Shown here: piece after piece, positions 5,565 through 6,454 of the stretch
Layout of the letters: each line of letters begins with the position of its first letter
Numbering within the stretch: position 1 is the stretch's first letter
Source of the DNA: Saprospirales bacterium
Lineage (GTDB): Bacteria > Bacteroidota > Bacteroidia > Chitinophagales > Saprospiraceae
DNA: 6,454 bases
Direction of reading: 5' to 3'
Assembly: GCA_024642645.1 (NCBI GenBank)
Contig: JAHEAS010000207.1
Location: 1 to 6,454 of the forward strand
Notes under the pieces: model-generated
Databases searched by the model: none
What the model was told of the DNA's origin: nothing
Seen by the model: the letters and a program-made list of their open reading frames with translations, nothing else
Position numbers and translations under genes: made by a program

Positions 5565-6454
5565 TTACTGCCCACACGCTTCCTCGCTCACCAACCGAAA
5601 ACCTACCTCATCGTCGCCTCTGTTAGGCGGCTTAGCGTCCCTGTTGTAGTTTTGAAAAGGCTCCATGTTCCAACTACCACCTTTAATGACCCTGCGTTTG
5701 TCGTCTCCAGCAACCCACGGAGAGGCGTCGTTGGGGGCATCTACGTAGTCGTCGTGCCAGCGGTCCATTACCCATTCGAAGACGTTGCCGGACATGTTGA
5801 ACAAGCCTAGGGAATTGGCCCTCAGTTCAAAAACTGGCACCGTCGCCTCCCTATCAATACCCGCTTGTTCGGTACTTCTGCCGGGCAGATTTCGGGAACT
5901 GAAATTGATGTTCGTGGGAGTGGCACGCCCCGTCCCGTCCCCGAACCGTACTTCCTGCCCACGCTGGCGGGCGGCGAATTCCCACTCGGCTTCGCTGGGC
6001 AAGCGGTAGTTGCAGCCTGGCTGTAACTTGTTGAGCTTTTCGATAAAATCCTGCACTTGGTTCCAGCTTACGTTCTCCACTGGACAAAGGTCACAGTCCT
6101 TGAACCCGCTGTTGTTTTTCCGTTTGCCCATCACGGACTCCCAAAGCGCCTGTGTTACCTCGAAGCGGCTGATGTAGAAATCGCCGACTTTGACGTCGTG
6201 TTGCGGCAAGGCACGGCCTGTGCACTGACCTTCCTTGGTCACATTGCAACCCATTTTGTAGCTGCCACCTTTCACTTTTATCATCGTGGAAGGCAGCCAT
6301 TTCAGTGGGTCACTAGTTGCCAAGTCTTGGTCTTTCCATGTTGAATTGCCACCGGGAGGTGTTGTGGTAGGATTGCTGTCACTGGCAGTTGGCCCGCCAG
6401 GGTTGACAGTGCCAGGCCCGCCCGGGGTCGTTGGGTTACCATTTGTGCCAGGCC
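5565..6454 (-). CDS. FGE-sulfatase (SUMF1/EgtB/PvdO) fold protein, 5' end outside window
   Basis: The minus-strand frame is open from the right edge to the TAA at 5567-5565; 295 complete codons are visible. Numbering from the first complete codon at the edge, residues 1-36 are a Gly/Pro/Thr/Asn-rich linker (NPTTPGGPGTVNPGG), which implies another domain upstream. The FGE-sulfatase domain covers about 55-290: MIKVKGGSYKMG, then FYISRFEVTQALWESVMG, CPVENVSWNQVQDF, YRLPSEAEWEFAAR, LGLFNMSGNVFEWVMDRW, and GGSW (258-261) to GFR (284-286). True formylglycine-generating enzymes carry a Cys pair just before GFR. Here the segment reads QNYNRDAK, with no Cys, so sulfatase-activating chemistry is unlikely. 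Related Bacteroidota proteins often fuse this domain to caspase-like or other signalling modules; that is background knowledge, not visible here. A TTG at 6323 gives an internal start with no upstream support and is rejected. Confidence 0.88.
   Translation of the reverse strand, partial: PGTNGNPTTPGGPGTVNPGGPTASDSNPTTTPPGGNSTWKDQDLATSDPLKWLPSTMIKVKGGSYKMGCNVTKEGQCTGRALPQHDVKVGDFYISRFEVTQALWESVMGKRKNNSGFKDCDLCPVENVSWNQVQDFIEKLNKLQPGCNYRLPSEAEWEFAARQRGQEVRFGDGTGRATPTNINFSSRNLPGRSTEQAGIDREATVPVFELRANSLGLFNMSGNVFEWVMDRWHDDYVDAPNDASPWVAGDDKRRVIKGGSWNMEPFQNYNRDAKPPNRGDDEVGFRLVSEEACGQ

Noticed and set aside
5565..6323. Sulfatase-modifying enzyme with formylglycine-generating activity
   Set aside because: The catalytic Cys pair before GFR is absent, so only the fold is claimed.

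Overview
The window looks like chromosomal DNA of a Bacteroidota bacterium, most likely a Saprospiraceae-type member of that phylum. The main reason is the esterase at 4071-5501, which ends in a C-terminal domain of the type IX secretion system (T9SS type A sorting domain), a system essentially confined to this phylum. Supporting signs are a lipoprotein/beta-barrel gene of a kind common in Bacteroidota, a Bacteroidota-style promoter (TTTG, 19-base gap, TACCTTGG) before it, mostly absent Shine-Dalgarno sequences, and an FGE-fold protein with a Gly/Pro/Thr/Asn linker. The genus assignment is an inference.

Layout, left to right. The last 28 codons of an upstream gene end in an ATGA overlap with a class I SAM-dependent methyltransferase (84-800). 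The last 34 or so codons of the methyltransferase run antisense through the remnant of a convergent outer-membrane beta-barrel gene (695-991, minus strand). About 690 bases without an intact gene follow. They hold that remnant, a short array of 7-base repeats (1079-1113) and an element bounded by 14-base perfect inverted repeats (1253-1434), whose right part is an 80-base imperfect palindrome. Next is a CDP-alcohol phosphatidyltransferase family enzyme with a complete catalytic motif (1494-2267). A 73-residue YwbE/DUF2196 protein (2398-2619) follows, with a degenerate heptanucleotide array on each side (2302-2350 and 2632-2687). Then come a lipoprotein with a predicted beta-barrel region plus a C-terminal beta-rich domain (2850-4034) and, 36 bases on, a T9SS-secreted carboxylesterase-like hydrolase (4071-5501). 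A minus-strand gene with an FGE-sulfatase fold (5565 to beyond the right edge) converges on the esterase. The two share an 18-base-pair hairpin terminator.

The genes do not form an obvious pathway. The lipoprotein and esterase are probably co-transcribed and both are exported. The methyltransferase and the partial gene before it look translationally coupled. The least explained part of the window is non-coding: three arrays built on a strict GC-plus-five-bases heptad, in forward and reverse-complement units that keep the same phase and can fold into alternative hairpins, and the palindromic inverted-repeat element. I see no CRISPR array, tRNA, rRNA, transposase, reverse transcriptase or defence system.
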